This document shows, piece by piece, positions 9,189 through 19,550 of a stretch of DNA of 64,000 nucleotides. This DNA is from Acinetobacter sp. A47 (lineage in GTDB: Bacteria > Pseudomonadota > Gammaproteobacteria > Pseudomonadales > Moraxellaceae): assembly GCF_000805455.1 (NCBI RefSeq), contig NZ_JSUS01000032.1:589631-653630 (forward strand). The letters run 5' to 3'. Position 1 is the stretch's first letter; the number at the start of each line of letters is the position of its first letter. The notes under the pieces are model-generated. The model ran no database searches and was not told where the DNA came from. It was given only the letters and a program-made list of their open reading frames with translations. The translations under genes and the position numbers were made by a program.

Positions 9189-9321
9189 ATTTTTCTCCTT
9201 CGTCTAATTACCCAAACAGATTAATAATCAAGCTAATCAGATAAAACATGACAAAACAGAAAGTTTAGGTTATGAAAAGTAAGCCATGTTTTTTTAGGTA
9301 ACATGCCAAAGCAGGCAAAAA

Positions 9322-9357
9322 AAATGCCATGAAGCATAGCCAGCTTCACGGCATTTT
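9322..9357 (-). terminator. Terminator of the OmpW-like gene
   Basis: The stem is AATGCC.TGAAGC/GCTTCA.GGCATT with a seven-base loop. On the minus strand it is followed by a T-rich run, 17 bases past the stop. Confidence 0.85.
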
Positions 9358-9373
9358 GTGTCTTTAGCAACGA

Positions 9374-10531
9374 CTAGAAGCGATAGCCAACCCCCAGATA
9401 GGTAATCAGTGGATCAATATCAATCTTGGTAGTGGCATGGATCAGTTGAGTATTGGTATTTTGATTGATGACTTTAATGGTCGCATGATTATTCAGTTTG
9501 GCATAAGACAAAGATGCTGTAGTAAACCATGAATCATTAAAATCGTAATTGAAACCGAGCGAGACAATAGGTGCAATTGCATCATCTGCATCGACTTTCA
9601 CAATCATTTTTCCAGATGACGGACGCCCTTCCAGTGAAGCCCCCGCCTGACCATCGTGGATATTCTGAATCATGTGTCCAGCAGCAATCAGATCATTTTT
9701 CACACCATGATCGATCTTGATATTGCTATAGTGCGCATAGAGTATGCCTGCCCCCACATAAGGCCTGAACTTATTGATACCAGACTGACCAAAATGATAG
9801 GTTGCCTGAATGGCAGGAGTCCATGCTGTAGCAGTAGCCGCTTTATTATATTTATCCAGGTCTGTGATTAATAATCCATTCTTTAAGAAAACTTTTATAT
9901 CTGGCGCAGTCGGATCATAGCCGGGGGTGCCTGGTATATTTGGTAAAGGATGGCCTTCTGCCTCAAATGGCGCATATACTGCTCCCTTACCCTTGAGTTT
10001 TACCTTTGGAGGTACGCCCCCAATCAACTTTAATGAAACATGATCATTGAGATAATAGTCAAACATTAAACCTAAAGTATCGAGATCTTCAGCTTCAAGG
10101 CCGGCATTGGATTGCCAGTTTTCAATACCAGAGATTTGTGCATCGCCGGTTATACTTTTTAAAATCGCCTCTCTTTCTTCCGGTGTTTCTGTTCCATCCA
10201 GATTCATTTTTATAATTTCATCCAGATATTTGGTTTTAATAATACTGTTGTAGATTGTTAAGTCGAAATTGTCCGGATCACGCTTTTCCAGCTCGGCATA
10301 TTTTGCAGTATCGACATTCTTCAAGATTGTATCGCCAGAAATCATGCCGACATCCGCGACTGTGCCATTTTTAACATTGGTATTAATGTTAAAACTATTC
10401 GCTTTCCCTTGCGGCATCACATGCAGCCAGCCCGCTGAAACGGCAAACCGTTTAAACTCCTGTGCATGTCCCATATTGGTAAAAGTGAATAAAGTTGTTG
10501 CTATTACAATTGTTTTTACTGTTTTTTTCAT
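9374..10531 (-). CDS. OmpW-family outer-membrane protein, enlarged
   Basis: The 385-residue precursor has a signal peptide (MKKTVKTIVIATTLFTFTN...GHA). OmpW hallmarks are present: VSAGWLHVMPQG near the N-terminus, LGLMFDYYLNDHVSLKLIGG, ATYHFG, FRPYVGAGILYAHY and a final LGVGYRF ending in Phe. A usual OmpW has about 210 residues. The excess is mainly an insert of about 120 residues between the first two strands (about 45-155), plus longer extracellular loops. The family forms an eight-stranded barrel with a hydrophobic channel. The gene stands alone with its own terminator. Confidence 0.85.
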   Translation of the reverse strand: MKKTVKTIVIATTLFTFTNMGHAQEFKRFAVSAGWLHVMPQGKANSFNINTNVKNGTVADVGMISGDTILKNVDTAKYAELEKRDPDNFDLTIYNSIIKTKYLDEIIKMNLDGTETPEEREAILKSITGDAQISGIENWQSNAGLEAEDLDTLGLMFDYYLNDHVSLKLIGGVPPKVKLKGKGAVYAPFEAEGHPLPNIPGTPGYDPTAPDIKVFLKNGLLITDLDKYNKAATATAWTPAIQATYHFGQSGINKFRPYVGAGILYAHYSNIKIDHGVKNDLIAAGHMIQNIHDGQAGASLEGRPSSGKMIVKVDADDAIAPIVSLGFNYDFNDSWFTTASLSYAKLNNHATIKVINQNTNTQLIHATTKIDIDPLITYLGVGYRF

Positions 10532-11047
10532 TTTATTTTCATCCTGAAATTCATAATGCCTGATTTAGCAATATGCCACTTGAATATAGCACAACTGTAT
10601 TTTTATCAAACAGTAAATTTTAAGACCCTGAAAATATAGAAAAATTTAAAAATATTTATCTTCAGACTAAACAAATAAAATACAGACGAAACAAGAAAGT
10701 ATATAAGTGATGTAAATCACACTCTTTACAAAAAAATGAGAGAAATGTTAATTATTGTGTTGACTACTGTTTATTAATTGGTCTATAAAATTAAGGTATT
10801 TTTCATTTATTACTGTAATAGCCGGCTTTAAACTGATGAAAAGGATGATCAGGTTTATCTGAAGAAATTAATTTATTTTCAGGACTAACATATAAATAGA
10901 AAGTTAAACATTGCAAATACTGAAAAATATATTAAGGAATATCATAGCGATCTTATTTATTTAATATTCAATTAATTTAAGTTTAATAAATAATTAAGCT
11001 AATTCCGTATTCTATACATGATTGATATAAATTGACGGGAGAAAAAT
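10532..11047. other. AT-rich intergenic region
   Basis: This is a divergent gap between the OmpW-like gene (minus) and a small plus-strand gene. Base composition is strongly AT-rich. No ORF longer than about 20 codons with a ribosome-binding site, no RNA gene and no clear hairpin was found. It presumably holds promoters for both flanking genes. Confidence 0.5.
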
Positions 11048-11290
11048 ATGTATCAAAAACAACAAAAAGATGCCGCTATTGATCATATCAAGACAGAAAT
11101 TGATATGTTAACGGATCTCAACCATATAGATGAAATCATCCAGAGCAAAAACCATATCGAAATGACTTTGCTGTTATTGGTCAAACTTGAAATACTCAGT
11201 TGGGAACAGGTACACCTGTTAGCCAGAGAGCTGAGTGTCACAAGCAAGAATGCGATTGATTATCTGGAACATATCAAAAAAAGGGTGTAG
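11048..11290 (+). CDS. Small helical protein of unknown function
   Basis: The protein has 80 residues and is probably all-helical, with repeated charged and hydrophobic heptads (IDHIKTEIDMLTDLNHIDEII, then a leucine-rich segment LLLLVKLEIL). GGGAG seven bases before the ATG supports the start. It has no signal peptide and no recognised family. Confidence 0.6.
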   Translation: MYQKQQKDAAIDHIKTEIDMLTDLNHIDEIIQSKNHIEMTLLLLVKLEILSWEQVHLLARELSVTSKNAIDYLEHIKKRV

Positions 11291-11400
11291 AGCTGATCCT
11301 TTACCATACTTCCCTCTTGCTCTCGAAAAATTAAAACGCTCACAATCTTTTGAAAATGAGCGTTTTATATCAAGACATTCCTGTGGGTATTTTATATGCC

Positions 11401-11706
11401 TCAATATTGATAAACATGTTTTTGCAATACTGTAGAAAGCCAGTTTATAAATGCAGCCTTGTTTTTGAACTGGGGCGCATCAAACAAATTTACATTCAAA
11501 TCAAAATGATTAAAATTTTTGAATTTATATATCCCACCGCCCAGAGGAATCATCTGGCTATTCGGATATTTCAGTCCTTTAAGTGCTAAGCCAAAAAATA
11601 ATCCGCGAATATGTATCTCGCTATTTTTATATGATTGATAACTCTGAGATTGAATAAATTTATTATACTCTCGATCCAGATGTTGCTTGATTTGGGAAAT
11701 ATCCAC
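11401..11706 (-). CDS. Small protein of unknown function
   Basis: This 101-residue protein starts at GTG with a perfect-looking AGGAG five bases upstream, which fixes the start. The N-terminal part is helical and rich in Gln, Tyr and Ser. The second half is beta-like (IHIRGLFFGLALKGLKY, GGGIYKFKNFNHFDLNVNLF). No membrane helix or signal peptide is evident and no family is recognised. Confidence 0.6.
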   Translation of the reverse strand: MDISQIKQHLDREYNKFIQSQSYQSYKNSEIHIRGLFFGLALKGLKYPNSQMIPLGGGIYKFKNFNHFDLNVNLFDAPQFKNKAAFINWLSTVLQKHVYQY

Positions 11707-12124
11707 TTCAGTCTCCTGATTTGCTGGAAATCTTGTAAAAATACAGAAAAAAAACAGGCCTGCCTTGTGAGCAGAATTTAAAATTTAACCCGTAAGAACA
11801 ATCTTTTTTAAGGCCTTAGCACGCTGGCTGTCATATTTATTGCAGCATCCGGTACTGCCCCTTGCAGTTATTTATAACCACAATAAGAATTTTACGACTA
11901 TAAATATACCATTAATGAGAGGCAGCTTTGAACTTTCTGCATACTCTGCCAGCTTTATTACAAGCCCGGCTCAAGATGTTCTAGCACAAAAGCCAGAAGT
12001 TTCCGGCTCTGTTTACTGTTGTTGAGCAAAACTTAGCCCTCTTGCTTTTCTCATCGCAGGGTCTGATTTTCTGCTATGCTACAGAACAGGCTGAATTGGT
12101 ACTTTATATAAGAGGAAAACCTAA
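11707..12124. other. Intergenic region before the ABC transporter gene
   Basis: No convincing gene was found. A 61-codon plus-strand frame at 11840 lacks a ribosome-binding site and has an unlikely composition. The 3' end should contain the promoter of the ABC transporter operon, but no clear -35/-10 pair stood out. Confidence 0.45.
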
Positions 12125-13972
12125 ATGTTGCGATGGTTTGAAAAGCTAGTCGACCCATATCCTACCAAAGACTTGAACAAACCATTACCGACGACATTTT
12201 TTGCCTTTGTCTGGCAATCGACCAAAGGCGTACGGCCCTTCCTGTTTTTACTGATCGCCTGTACAGCTGCCGCAGCCTGTTTTGAAGCCTTATTTTTTTC
12301 ATATATCGGTAAACTGGTCGACTGGCTCACCAAAAGTCAGCCTGGTACTTTTCTGGAAAGCAACCAGCAGAACCTGACCATTCTCATCAGTATCTTATTT
12401 GCCAATATTTTCTTTGTCAGCCTGCAGTCTATTATCAAGCATCAGGTTCTGTTTAGTAACTTCCCGATGCGGATGCGCTGGCGTTTTCACAACTTGTTAC
12501 TACAACAAAGTCTGGACTTTTTTCATACCGACTTTGCAGGCCGTCTTTCTGCCAAAGTCATGCAGACCGCGCTGGCTGTACGAGAGTTCTGGATGATTCT
12601 CGGAGACATGCTGGTCTATGTACTGATTTATTTTATTACGATTAGTCTGGTACTTGGCACAATCTCACCGGTACTGATCATTCCTCTGGTTTTATGGTTG
12701 GCACTATTTATTGCAATTGCCAGTTACTTTATTCCAAGGCTTGGCAAGATTTCCCAGCAACAGGCCGATGCGCGAGCCGTAATGACGGGTCGGGTAACCG
12801 ATGCCTATACCAATATCCAAACGGTAAAACTGTTTGCCCATGCTGGTCGTGAAAGCCAGTATGCCAAAGAGTCGATGCAGGAATTTATGGTAACCGTCTA
12901 TAAGCAAATGCGTTTAGGGGTGAAATACCAGATCAGCATCCGTTTATTAAGTGCCTTTCTGTTTATCGGTGTTATTGGTACATCGGTCTGGTTGTGGACT
13001 CAGGGTCAGGCGGCAATCGGCGTCATTGCCGCAACCACCGCGATGGTACTCAAGCTAGACAGTCTTGCAGAATTTATCATGTGGCATATCACCATGCTGT
13101 TTGAAAATGTCGGTACCATTCAGGATGGCATGAAAACCCTCGGCAAACCGATCCAGATTCAGGACAAGGAAAATGCCACTGAATTAAAGGTACAGCACGG
13201 CGAAATCCGTTTTGAAGATGTCAGTTTTGCCTACAACCAGAAGAATGTCATTGAGCATTTTAACCTGACCATTCAACCGGGTGAGAAAATTGGGATTGTT
13301 GGCCGTTCGGGTGCTGGCAAATCTACCCTGATTCAGCTGTTGCTGCATTTTTATAACCTTAACCAGGGCCGAATCCTGATAGATGGCCAGAATATTCATG
13401 ACGTAACCCAGGACAGCTTACGTGCCAATATCGCACTGGTAACACAAGACACTTCACTGCTGCATCGTACTGTCGCAGAAAATATTAAATATGGCCGCCC
13501 GAATGCGACTGAAGCTGAAATCTGGCAGGCGGTCAGAAAAGCCAGGGCCGAAGAGTTTATTCCACAGCTGACCGACCAGAAAGGTCGTGCCGGATTTGAT
13601 GCGTATGTGGGTGAACGTGGGGTCAAGCTGTCTGGTGGGCAGCGCCAACGGATTGCCATTTCAAGGGTTTTCCTGAAAGATGCACCGATTTTAATTCTGG
13701 ATGAAGCCACCAGTGCACTTGATTCCGAGGTCGAAGCCGCCATTCAGAGCAGTTTAAATGACTTGATGGTTGGCAAAACGGTCATTGCAATTGCCCACCG
13801 TTTATCTACTATTGCTCAGATGGATCGCCTCATTGTGCTTGATCAGGGCAGAATCGTTGAGCAAGGCACACATGAACAGCTCATTGCACAGGATGGTTTA
13901 TATGCTCAACTGTGGAAACGCCAGACCGGCGGTTTTCTGGTTGAACAACGGGTAACTCAGGATAAAGAATAA
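12125..13972 (+). CDS. ABC exporter, fused permease and ATPase
   Basis: The protein has 615 residues. An N-terminal six-helix membrane domain (about 25-330) precedes a nucleotide-binding domain. The Walker A motif GRSGAGKST is near residue 394, the signature LSGGQRQR near 502 and Walker B ILILDEATSALD near 523, with the switch His in AIAHRLS. It should work as a homodimeric inner-membrane exporter of the MsbA/multidrug type. The substrate cannot be read from the sequence. AGAGGAAAA precedes the ATG. Its stop overlaps the start of the next gene (TAATG), so the two are translationally coupled. Confidence 0.92.
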   Translation: MLRWFEKLVDPYPTKDLNKPLPTTFFAFVWQSTKGVRPFLFLLIACTAAAACFEALFFSYIGKLVDWLTKSQPGTFLESNQQNLTILISILFANIFFVSLQSIIKHQVLFSNFPMRMRWRFHNLLLQQSLDFFHTDFAGRLSAKVMQTALAVREFWMILGDMLVYVLIYFITISLVLGTISPVLIIPLVLWLALFIAIASYFIPRLGKISQQQADARAVMTGRVTDAYTNIQTVKLFAHAGRESQYAKESMQEFMVTVYKQMRLGVKYQISIRLLSAFLFIGVIGTSVWLWTQGQAAIGVIAATTAMVLKLDSLAEFIMWHITMLFENVGTIQDGMKTLGKPIQIQDKENATELKVQHGEIRFEDVSFAYNQKNVIEHFNLTIQPGEKIGIVGRSGAGKSTLIQLLLHFYNLNQGRILIDGQNIHDVTQDSLRANIALVTQDTSLLHRTVAENIKYGRPNATEAEIWQAVRKARAEEFIPQLTDQKGRAGFDAYVGERGVKLSGGQRQRIAISRVFLKDAPILILDEATSALDSEVEAAIQSSLNDLMVGKTVIAIAHRLSTIAQMDRLIVLDQGRIVEQGTHEQLIAQDGLYAQLWKRQTGGFLVEQRVTQDKE

Positions 13973-14430
13973 TGTTGTATTTAGAAGATCTAAAAATTGG
14001 TGACCGGTTTATTAGCCGGGAATATGAAATGACACTTGAAGAAGTGAAACAGTTTGCCAGTCAATATGATCCACAACCTTTTCACACCGATGAGCAGGCA
14101 GCAGCCCGGCATCCTATTTTTCAGGGATTGGCAGCAAGCGGCTGGCATACCTCGGCGGTGACCATGCGGCTCTGGACCGAATGCTTTCCTGTCGCGGGCG
14201 GTCTGCTGGGAACAGAATCAAGCTTGCGCTGGCCACGTCCGACCCGTGCAGGAGATAAGATTCATGTTGAAGTCGAAATTACGGCAATCGTACCTTCAAA
14301 AACAAAAGCTGACCGCGGTATTGTCAGCTATGTGACCCAGGCTTTGAACCAGCATGGTGATGTGCTATTAATATCAACAACCAAAATTATGGTGTTTAGA
14401 CGACCTGCCGAAGGTCTGGACATTCACTGA
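13972..14430 (+). CDS. MaoC-like hotdog-fold dehydratase
   Basis: This 152-residue protein has the MaoC/(R)-hydratase pattern: FASQYDPQPFHTDEQAA, holding the Asp and His of the active site (about 36 and 41), and GLAASGWHTSAVTMRL. The fold binds enoyl-CoA or related thioesters. The gene overlaps the ABC transporter stop by one base, which suggests that the two act together, possibly on a lipid or acyl substrate. That link is inferred only from the overlap. Confidence 0.88.
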   Translation: MLYLEDLKIGDRFISREYEMTLEEVKQFASQYDPQPFHTDEQAAARHPIFQGLAASGWHTSAVTMRLWTECFPVAGGLLGTESSLRWPRPTRAGDKIHVEVEITAIVPSKTKADRGIVSYVTQALNQHGDVLLISTTKIMVFRRPAEGLDIH

Positions 14431-14540
14431 CTCTTTTGTCCAACAATTTTTATGAATGATGATTAGATTTCATGTAAAGATGTTTCAGAACCGAATGTTT
14501 AAAAGATATTGGCAAAATTGATGAGCGCCACGGAAAGCAC

Positions 14541-15566
14541 ATGAAAACAACCACAACTCGTCAAGATCAAGGTATACCAGGTGTCTATGGCTTATTGCTG
14601 CTAGATGTCGTTTCTCGCTGGGGATATAGCGATGAAACCCTGTTTGCTCCTTTTCACTTAACCAGTGAGCAACTGGCAGATCCCAACTACCGTATTCCAA
14701 CCCCTGTTGCCAATGAACTGGTCAAGCATTCCTTACGCTTAACCGGTGAAAGCACCTTAGGCTTTCATCTGGGAACGCAAATGCGGATTTCCATTCATGG
14801 CTTTATTGGGTATGCCATCATGACGGCGCATGACATTACCGACGCAATTGCTCTGGCAAGCCGCTTTATTCAATTACGCCTGCCCTTTTTACAGTTGTAT
14901 TTTTCCACTTTTGGCCCGAAAGCCACTTTACAGTTGCAATGTGATATCGAGGTCGAGCCGTTACGTACCGAAATCATTCTAGGTTTAACCATTGGTATTA
15001 TGACCATGGCCAAGGCTTTAACAGGGATTGAAGATCTAAGCGGTGAAGTCGATCTGGATTTTCCCGAGCCAGCCGGATTTGAAAAATACAAGGATAAACT
15101 GAGCAGCACCATTCGCTTTAACCAGCCTCATCTCATTTCAAGCTTTGATAAAAAATATCTGGGCCTGAAAATGGTCAATGCCGACCCGATTGCCAGCCAG
15201 ATTGCCATTAACCAGTGTGAAACCGAATTATCCGCTCTGGGTGAGCGCCGCCGTTTGGCCATGCGTGTCCGGGACATTCTGACCAACTCGGAACAGCACT
15301 ATCTTAGCATCGAGAGTGTGGCTGAACGCTTGCATATGTCTGACCGTACTTTAAAGCGTCAACTTGCAGCGGAAGGTACTTCTTTTTCAACTTTAGTTGA
15401 TGAAGTGCGTTACCGACATGCAACTTCCCTGCTGTCCAGAACCGACTATAGTCTGGAACAGATTGCAGATGAACTGGGTTATTCGGATGTTGCGAACTTT
15501 AGCCGTGCTTTTAAACGCTGGAGTGGCCGTAGTCCAAGTAACTGGCGTAAAGACCCGTACCTGTAA
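14541..15566 (+). CDS. AraC-family transcriptional regulator
   Basis: The protein has 341 residues. The N-terminal ~190 residues match the OruR-type ligand-binding domain ('Arabinose_bd'), with GESTLGFHLGTQMRISIHGFIGYA. The C-terminal ~100 residues hold two helix-turn-helix motifs, including SIESVAERLHMSDRTLKRQL and YSLEQIADELGYSDVANFSRAFKRW. It lies 110 bases after the MaoC-like gene on the same strand and may control that operon or a distant target. The effector is unknown. Confidence 0.9.
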   Translation: MKTTTTRQDQGIPGVYGLLLLDVVSRWGYSDETLFAPFHLTSEQLADPNYRIPTPVANELVKHSLRLTGESTLGFHLGTQMRISIHGFIGYAIMTAHDITDAIALASRFIQLRLPFLQLYFSTFGPKATLQLQCDIEVEPLRTEIILGLTIGIMTMAKALTGIEDLSGEVDLDFPEPAGFEKYKDKLSSTIRFNQPHLISSFDKKYLGLKMVNADPIASQIAINQCETELSALGERRRLAMRVRDILTNSEQHYLSIESVAERLHMSDRTLKRQLAAEGTSFSTLVDEVRYRHATSLLSRTDYSLEQIADELGYSDVANFSRAFKRWSGRSPSNWRKDPYL

Positions 15567-15653
15567 TAACTTCAACGGCGAAAGCTTTTGTTTTGATTGA
15601 AAAGCATGTATAAACCAAATAAAAATGATAGGACAGATTGTTAAGGAGTCGTC

Positions 15654-16028
15654 ATGAATCATCCAGCAGAATTGAAATATGCCCGCACACATGAATGGGT
15701 AAGAATTGAAGGTGACCTGGTGGTGACTGGAATTACAGACCATGCACAAGACGAGTTGGGTGATTTGGTATATGTAGAAACTCCAAAAGTTGGTAGCCAT
15801 GTCACTGCCACAGAACAGGCAGGTATCGTCGAATCTGTAAAAACAGCCTCGGATATCCATGCTCCTGTTTCTGGAACAGTGGTTGAAGTAAATACTGATC
15901 TTGAGGACGATCCGGATTTCGTCAATGACGAACCATATGGCAAAGGCTGGATTTACAAGATCAAGCCTGACAATATGGCAGATGTAGAAAAACTGCTTTC
16001 AAACAGCGAATATGAATCAGGTTTATAA
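15654..16028 (+). CDS. gcvH: Glycine cleavage system H protein
   Basis: This 124-residue protein is the lipoyl carrier of the glycine cleavage complex and shuttles the aminomethyl group between GcvP, GcvT and the lipoamide dehydrogenase. The lipoylation site is Lys63 in ESVKTASD. The family pattern YARTHEWVR near the N-terminus and [12 protein letters not shown] near the end are intact, and the length is normal. AAGGAG lies seven bases before the ATG. gcvT and gcvP are not in the window, so here gcvH is a stand-alone gene with its own terminator. Confidence 0.96.
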   Translation: MNHPAELKYARTHEWVRIEGDLVVTGITDHAQDELGDLVYVETPKVGSHVTATEQAGIVESVKTASDIHAPVSGTVVEVNTDLEDDPDFVNDEPYGKGWIYKIKPDNMADVEKLLSNSEYESGL

Positions 16029-16036
16029 ACCCTGTT

Positions 16037-16068
16037 AAAAAGCCCGGTCATTGTACCGGGCTTTTTAC
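16037..16068 (+). terminator. Bidirectional terminator between gcvH and aspA
   Basis: The stem AAAAAGCCCGGT/ACCGGGCTTTTT has a five-base loop. A and T tracts on both sides suit the two convergent genes. Confidence 0.92.
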
Positions 16069-16084
16069 TCTTCACACTGATGCG

Positions 16085-17527
16085 CTAGGCAACATTATCG
16101 ACTTCAATACCATTGACCTCTGACACCAGGTTTTCAAATGAGAAAATGTCATCCAGTTGTGTCTGGCTAAGCAAACCGCGTTCTAAAACCACCTCTTGAA
16201 TGGTTTTATTTTCAGCAATACACTGCTTGCCGATCTCATCACATAAAGCGTGCCCCAGCAGCGGATCAAGCAAGGTAATAATCCCGACACTTCGCATGAC
16301 GGCATCATGGCAAGCCTGTTCGTTTGCCTGAATCCCGCGTACACATTTTTCATCCAGACTTTGCATGGCATGGGTCAGTAACTCAATCGATTCATTGAGA
16401 GAAATGGCAATCACCGGTTCCATCACATTAAGCTGTAATTGTCCTGCTTCAGCAGCAAAAGTAATGGTGAGGTCATTACCAATCACCTTAAAGGCAATCT
16501 GGTTAACCACTTCAGGTATGACCGGGTTAACTTTTGCCGGCATGATGGAAGAGCCTGCCTGCAACTCGGGCAACCGGATTTCACCCAGTCCGGTACGGGG
16601 GCCAGAACTTAACAGACGCAAGTCATTGCTGATTTTTGAAAGCTTGCAAGCCAGCCGCTTTAAGGTACTGGACAGGATAATAAAGACACCACAGTCGCTG
16701 GTAGCTTCAACATAATCTTCGGCACCCACCAGATTCAGGCCGGTAATTTCTCTCAGACAGGTTACCACCTTGGCGGCATAACCGTGTGGCGTATTTACGC
16801 CTGTGCCAATCGCGGTCGCCCCCAGATTGATTTCAAGCAATAACTCGCGGGTACGCTGAATCAGACGCAGGTCTTCTTTTAATAAAGTGGCAAATGCACG
16901 GAACTCCTGCCCAAGTGTCATGGGTACAGCATCTTGCAGCTGGGTGCGTCCCATCTTTAATACAAAACGGAACTCGGCTGCCTTGTTTTCAAAAGCCCTG
17001 ATCAGTTGCTCCATTTGCACCAGCAAGACATCCAGAGCGCAATAGGTCGATAACCGGATCGCAGTCGGATAAACATCATTGGTTGATTGGGATTGATTGA
17101 CGTGGTCATTGGGATGAATCACATTGTATTGGCCTTTGGCGTAACCTAAAGATTCAAGTGCGATATTGGCAATGACTTCATTGGTATTCATATTGATGGA
17201 GGTACCCGCTCCTCCCTGATAAATATCGACCGGAAAGGCTTCCTGCCACTTCTGTGTTTCCAAGATCAAGGCATCACAGGCATGCTGTATGGCCTGACTC
17301 TGGATATCAGTCAACTTGCCAAAACTCAGGTTTGCCTGTGCCGAGGCTTTTTTTACTTGTGCCAGGGCACGGATAAAATGGCTATTTTGCCCAACTTTTT
17401 GCGATGAAATCTTAAAATTTTCGATTGCACGTAAAGTATGTATTCCATAGTAACAATCTGCAGGAACTTCTTTTGCGCCCAGCAAATCATGCTCAATTCT
17501 TGTTGTTGCCGTTTGAACCGTATTCAC
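16085..17527 (-). CDS. aspA: Aspartate ammonia-lyase
   Basis: The enzyme deaminates aspartate to fumarate and ammonia. It has 480 residues, typical of aspartases. The superfamily signature [11 protein letters not shown] is at 325-335 and holds the catalytic Ser. The segments [13 protein letters not shown] and [18 protein letters not shown] are the other substrate-binding regions. It lies next to the proline-utilisation genes, so this stretch concerns amino-acid catabolism. Its promoter must lie in the 480-base gap before putP. Confidence 0.93.
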   Translation of the reverse strand: MNTVQTATTRIEHDLLGAKEVPADCYYGIHTLRAIENFKISSQKVGQNSHFIRALAQVKKASAQANLSFGKLTDIQSQAIQHACDALILETQKWQEAFPVDIYQGGAGTSINMNTNEVIANIALESLGYAKGQYNVIHPNDHVNQSQSTNDVYPTAIRLSTYCALDVLLVQMEQLIRAFENKAAEFRFVLKMGRTQLQDAVPMTLGQEFRAFATLLKEDLRLIQRTRELLLEINLGATAIGTGVNTPHGYAAKVVTCLREITGLNLVGAEDYVEATSDCGVFIILSSTLKRLACKLSKISNDLRLLSSGPRTGLGEIRLPELQAGSSIMPAKVNPVIPEVVNQIAFKVIGNDLTITFAAEAGQLQLNVMEPVIAISLNESIELLTHAMQSLDEKCVRGIQANEQACHDAVMRSVGIITLLDPLLGHALCDEIGKQCIAENKTIQEVVLERGLLSQTQLDDIFSFENLVSEVNGIEVDNVA

Positions 17528-18008
17528 TTTCCATTTCTCTCAGACAATGCACTCTTATAGTGCAATTGCTCAATATGAAAGATTTCCTGCTACTTTTCAT
17601 TAGCAAAACTGCTTAACCTTACTGTTTTTATCAGGCGCTGATTTCGATGATGAAAGCCTCCTTGTAACATGATATTTCAGCAATTTGAGGCCCTGTTGAA
17701 CATTTCGGCTTTAATCTACATCTGTAAATTTTATATGACGAGTTTTTTTGAAATATCCTGTGCAAATTTCAAGCATAGACACCTTCTTAACTGATGAAAA
17801 AAGATGCTATTTTTTTAATTAAAAAGATAAGATTCAGCCACTTATTTTAAATTACACAAACAATACACTTTATATACACAAAACAAACAGTATTTCAAAA
17901 ATCATTCATGCTTGAATCTGTGACCTTATCAATCCCAAGAATAGTCAAACAATTTTTGCTATTCAGGTGTGATTGCAAATTATGGATATGTAAGGACAGG
18001 CATCCATT
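17528..18008. other. Divergent intergenic region between aspA and putP
   Basis: The AT-rich gap carries the promoters of two divergent genes. No ORF of credible length, RNA gene or strong hairpin was found. AAGGACAGG lies shortly before the putP ATG and is its ribosome-binding site. Confidence 0.5.
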
Positions 18009-19505
18009 ATGAATTTTTCTAATCCCACAGTTGTTGTATTCGTGGTATATATCCTGGCCATGCTTGGCATCGGTTTATACGCCTATTTTTCTACCAAAAA
18101 TCTTGATGATTATATTCTTGGAGGACGAAGCCTAGGCAGTTTCGTCACCGCATTATCGGCGGGCGCATCGGATATGAGCGGTTGGTTACTCATGGGTTTA
18201 CCAGGAGCAATTTACTTAACTGGATTATCTGAATCATGGATTGCCATTGGCCTGATTATTGGTGCATGGTTGAACTGGTATCTGGTTGCAGGCCGTTTAC
18301 GTGTCCACACCGAAGTTCAAAACAATGCCCTCACCTTACCGGATTATTTTACTGGACGTTTTGATGACCAGAAAAAAATCTTACGCGTCACATCTGCGTT
18401 AATTATTCTTGTATTCTTCGCGATTTATTGTGCTTCTGGCATGGTAGCTGGTGCACGTTTATTTGAAACCTTATTCCAGTTACCGTATAGCACGGCATTG
18501 TGGCTGGGCGCATTTGCAACCATCGGTTATGTCTGTATTGGTGGCTTCCTTGCCATCAGCTGGACAGATACCTTCCAGGCCGGCTTAATGATCTTTGCAT
18601 TATTGCTGCTCCCGATCGTGACCTATATGTCGCTAGGCATTGGTATGGAAGAGTTTACCGCTGTTGTCGAAAGTGTTCGTCCGCATGCTTTTGACTTTGC
18701 AACCAATCTGAGTGTAGTGGCCATTCTCTCTGCTGCTGCATGGGGTCTTGGCTATTTTGGCCAGCCGCATATTCTGGTACGTTTCATGGCTGCCGATTCG
18801 GTTAAGTCGATTCCAGCTGCACGTCGCATTGGCATGACCTGGATGATTTTATGTCTGGCAGGTGCGGTCGGTTCAGGCTTTATCGGTATTGCCTACTTCC
18901 AGATGCATCCGGAGCTTGCTGCCGCAGTCACAGGTAACCCTGAAACCGTATTCATGGAATTAACCAAGATCCTGTTCAACCCTTGGGTGGTTGGTGTGAT
19001 CCTTGCCGCGATCTTGTCTGCAATCATGAGTACATTGAGCTGTCAGTTACTGGTATGTTCAAGTGCCTTAACAGAAGATTTGTACAAAGGCTTTATCCGT
19101 AAAAACGCCTCTCAAAAAGAACTTGTCTGGGTAGGCCGCTCAATGGTTATTGCCGTTGCCATGCTTGCGCTTTTCCTTGCCCAGAACCCTGACAGCAAGG
19201 TACTGGGTCTGGTTGCTTATGCATGGGCAGGTTTCGGTGCAGCATTCGGTCCATTGATTATTCTTTCATTGTTCTGGAAACGCATGACCCTGAACGGTGC
19301 CTTGGCAGGTATGGTTGTGGGTGCGGTAACCGTTATTCTCTGGAAAAACCTCTTCGGTTACACCGGTATCTATGAAATTATTCCAGGTTTCGTTTTCGCC
19401 TTGATCAGTATTGTGGTGGTAAGCTTACTCGGTAAAGCACCAAATGCCACTGTAACAAGTCGCTTTGAACAAGCTGATGAAATCTATGCACGTGAAATGA
19501 AATAA
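18009..19505 (+). CDS. putP: Sodium/proline symporter
   Basis: The protein has 498 residues and about 13 membrane helices, fitting the SSS family. Family motifs include DDYILGGRSLGSFVTALSAG and SDMSGWLLMGLPGA near the N-terminus, GYFGQPHILVRFMA in the middle and ILAAILSAIMSTLS later. These match PutP regions involved in sodium and proline binding. It imports proline, which the nearby PutA degrades. A terminator follows the stop. Confidence 0.93.
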   Translation: MNFSNPTVVVFVVYILAMLGIGLYAYFSTKNLDDYILGGRSLGSFVTALSAGASDMSGWLLMGLPGAIYLTGLSESWIAIGLIIGAWLNWYLVAGRLRVHTEVQNNALTLPDYFTGRFDDQKKILRVTSALIILVFFAIYCASGMVAGARLFETLFQLPYSTALWLGAFATIGYVCIGGFLAISWTDTFQAGLMIFALLLLPIVTYMSLGIGMEEFTAVVESVRPHAFDFATNLSVVAILSAAAWGLGYFGQPHILVRFMAADSVKSIPAARRIGMTWMILCLAGAVGSGFIGIAYFQMHPELAAAVTGNPETVFMELTKILFNPWVVGVILAAILSAIMSTLSCQLLVCSSALTEDLYKGFIRKNASQKELVWVGRSMVIAVAMLALFLAQNPDSKVLGLVAYAWAGFGAAFGPLIILSLFWKRMTLNGALAGMVVGAVTVILWKNLFGYTGIYEIIPGFVFALISIVVVSLLGKAPNATVTSRFEQADEIYAREMK

Positions 19506-19520
19506 TTTTGCTGAAAAATT

Positions 19521-19548
19521 TAAGGGGCTTGCGAGCCCCTTTTATTTT
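19521..19548 (+). terminator. Terminator between putP and the Lrp-type regulator
   Basis: The stem AAGGGGCT/AGCCCCTT with a TGCG loop is followed by TTATTTT. It lies between two convergent genes. Confidence 0.9.
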
Positions 19549-19550
19549 GC

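Noticed and set aside
11840..12025. 61-codon plus-strand frame before the ABC transporter gene
   Set aside because: No ribosome-binding site, unlikely composition and no recognisable features.
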